From DASUPK01 sp963743575 (GTDB lineage: Bacteria; Actinomycetota; Thermoleophilia; Solirubrobacterales; 70-9), in contig CAVUQC010000007.1 in NCBI GenBank assembly GCA_963743575.1, forward strand, positions 248,001 through 312,000: DNA of 64,000 bases, read 5' to 3'. The translations under genes were made by a program, and so were the position numbers. The notes below the pieces were generated by a model. The model had not been told where the DNA came from, did no database searches, and was given only the letters and a program-made list of their open reading frames with translations. This document shows, piece after piece, positions 63,584-64,000 of the stretch. Position 1 is the first letter of the stretch. Each line of letters begins with the position of its first letter.

Positions 63584-64000
63584 GGATCGCTTCTGACACG
63601 GCGAGCGCCTGGACCATCGGCGCCACGTCGTGGACCCGCAGCATGTGTGCGCCGTTCGCGTAGGCGATCACGTTCGAGGCGATCGTCCCGCCGAGCCGCT
63701 CGTCCACCTCGGCGCCGGCGAGCTTGCCGATGAAGCTCTTCCGCGATGAGCCGAAGGCGATCGGCCGCCCGAGCTCGGCGAACTCGCCGAGCCGCCGGTG
63801 CAGTTCGAGGTTGTGCTCGACCGTCTTCCCGAAGCCGATCCCGGGATCGACCCAGATGCGGGACTCGTCGACCCCCTGGGAGACCGCGAACTCGATCCGC
63901 TCGGAGAGAAAGGTCTTGATGTCGTCGACGACATCCTCGTAGGTCGGGTTCTCCTGCATCGTGCGCGGCTCTCCCAGCATGTGCATGAGCACGACCTCAC
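63552..64000 (-). CDS. folP: Dihydropteroate synthase, N-terminal part beyond the right edge
   Basis: Joins pterin and p-aminobenzoate in folate synthesis; target of sulfonamides. The visible C-terminal 148 residues contain VLMHMLGEPRTMQENPTY, WVDPGIGFGKTVEHNLELHR, AFGSSRKSFIGKLAGAEVDE and HMLRVHDVAPMVQA, the typical TIM-barrel strands 5-8 with the pterin-binding Lys/Arg. It is incomplete because the window ends. Confidence 0.95.
   Translation of the reverse strand, partial: EVVLMHMLGEPRTMQENPTYEDVVDDIKTFLSERIEFAVSQGVDESRIWVDPGIGFGKTVEHNLELHRRLGEFAELGRPIAFGSSRKSFIGKLAGAEVDERLGGTIASNVIAYANGAHMLRVHDVAPMVQALAVSEAILNPRTRESAG

Overview
The window is GC-rich, compact chromosomal DNA with no phage, transposase, CRISPR array or plasmid genes. 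It most likely comes from an actinobacterium of the deep-branching Thermoleophilia/Solirubrobacterales type. This is inference. It rests on a CarD-IspD-IspF-CysS-RlmB gene set next to DisA/RadA, an LLM-family (possibly F420-dependent) oxidoreductase, a SigH-like sigma factor together with two ECF sigma factors, an RskA-type anti-sigma factor, cysteine-containing LytM peptidase sequence, and frequent GTG and TTG starts. Genes are tightly packed, and many convergent neighbours overlap by exactly four bases at their stop codons.

Left part (1-16.6 kb): a lysA-hom-thrC amino-acid operon; two paralogous low-complexity membrane-anchored proteins beside a LytM-type cell-wall peptidase; an acyl-CoA dehydrogenase; a putative cell-wall-binding surface protein followed by a metallo-beta-lactamase-fold hydrolase; an LLM oxidoreductase; a DNA glycosylase; a thiolase; a cupredoxin lipoprotein; a 3-hydroxyacyl-CoA dehydrogenase; and an M28 peptidase. 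The acyl-CoA dehydrogenase and the thiolase, 5 kb apart, share an almost identical 22-base operator-like element upstream of their starts, which points to a small fatty-acid-degradation regulon.

Middle part (16.7-34 kb): a CNNM/CorC-type membrane protein; a GMC oxidoreductase whose partner subunit carries a Tat signal; a pterin dehydratase; a frameshifted cobalamin-binding-type protein; a rhomboid protease next to an RskA/ECF sigma pair; a second ECF sigma factor with a small membrane protein; a PlsC-GpsA fusion; one tRNA-Thr(TGT); a SigH-like sigma factor; and a MarR/YceI/FMN-reductase stress group.

Right part (34-64 kb): a conserved actinobacterial backbone almost entirely on the minus strand. 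It contains rlmB, cysS, ispF, ispD, carD, disA, radA, clpC, lysS, coaX, folK, folB and folP, in the same overall order as the Mycobacterium tuberculosis Rv3579c-Rv3608c region. Accessory genes sit between the backbone genes: kup, a potassium-channel-like protein, a GGDEF protein, an aldo/keto-reductase-like protein lacking two catalytic residues, hydrolases, acyltransferases and greA. Long inverted repeats fill the radA-disA and greA-lysS spacers. Two genes in the window (about 21.9 kb and 61.2 kb) are each broken by one apparent frameshift.
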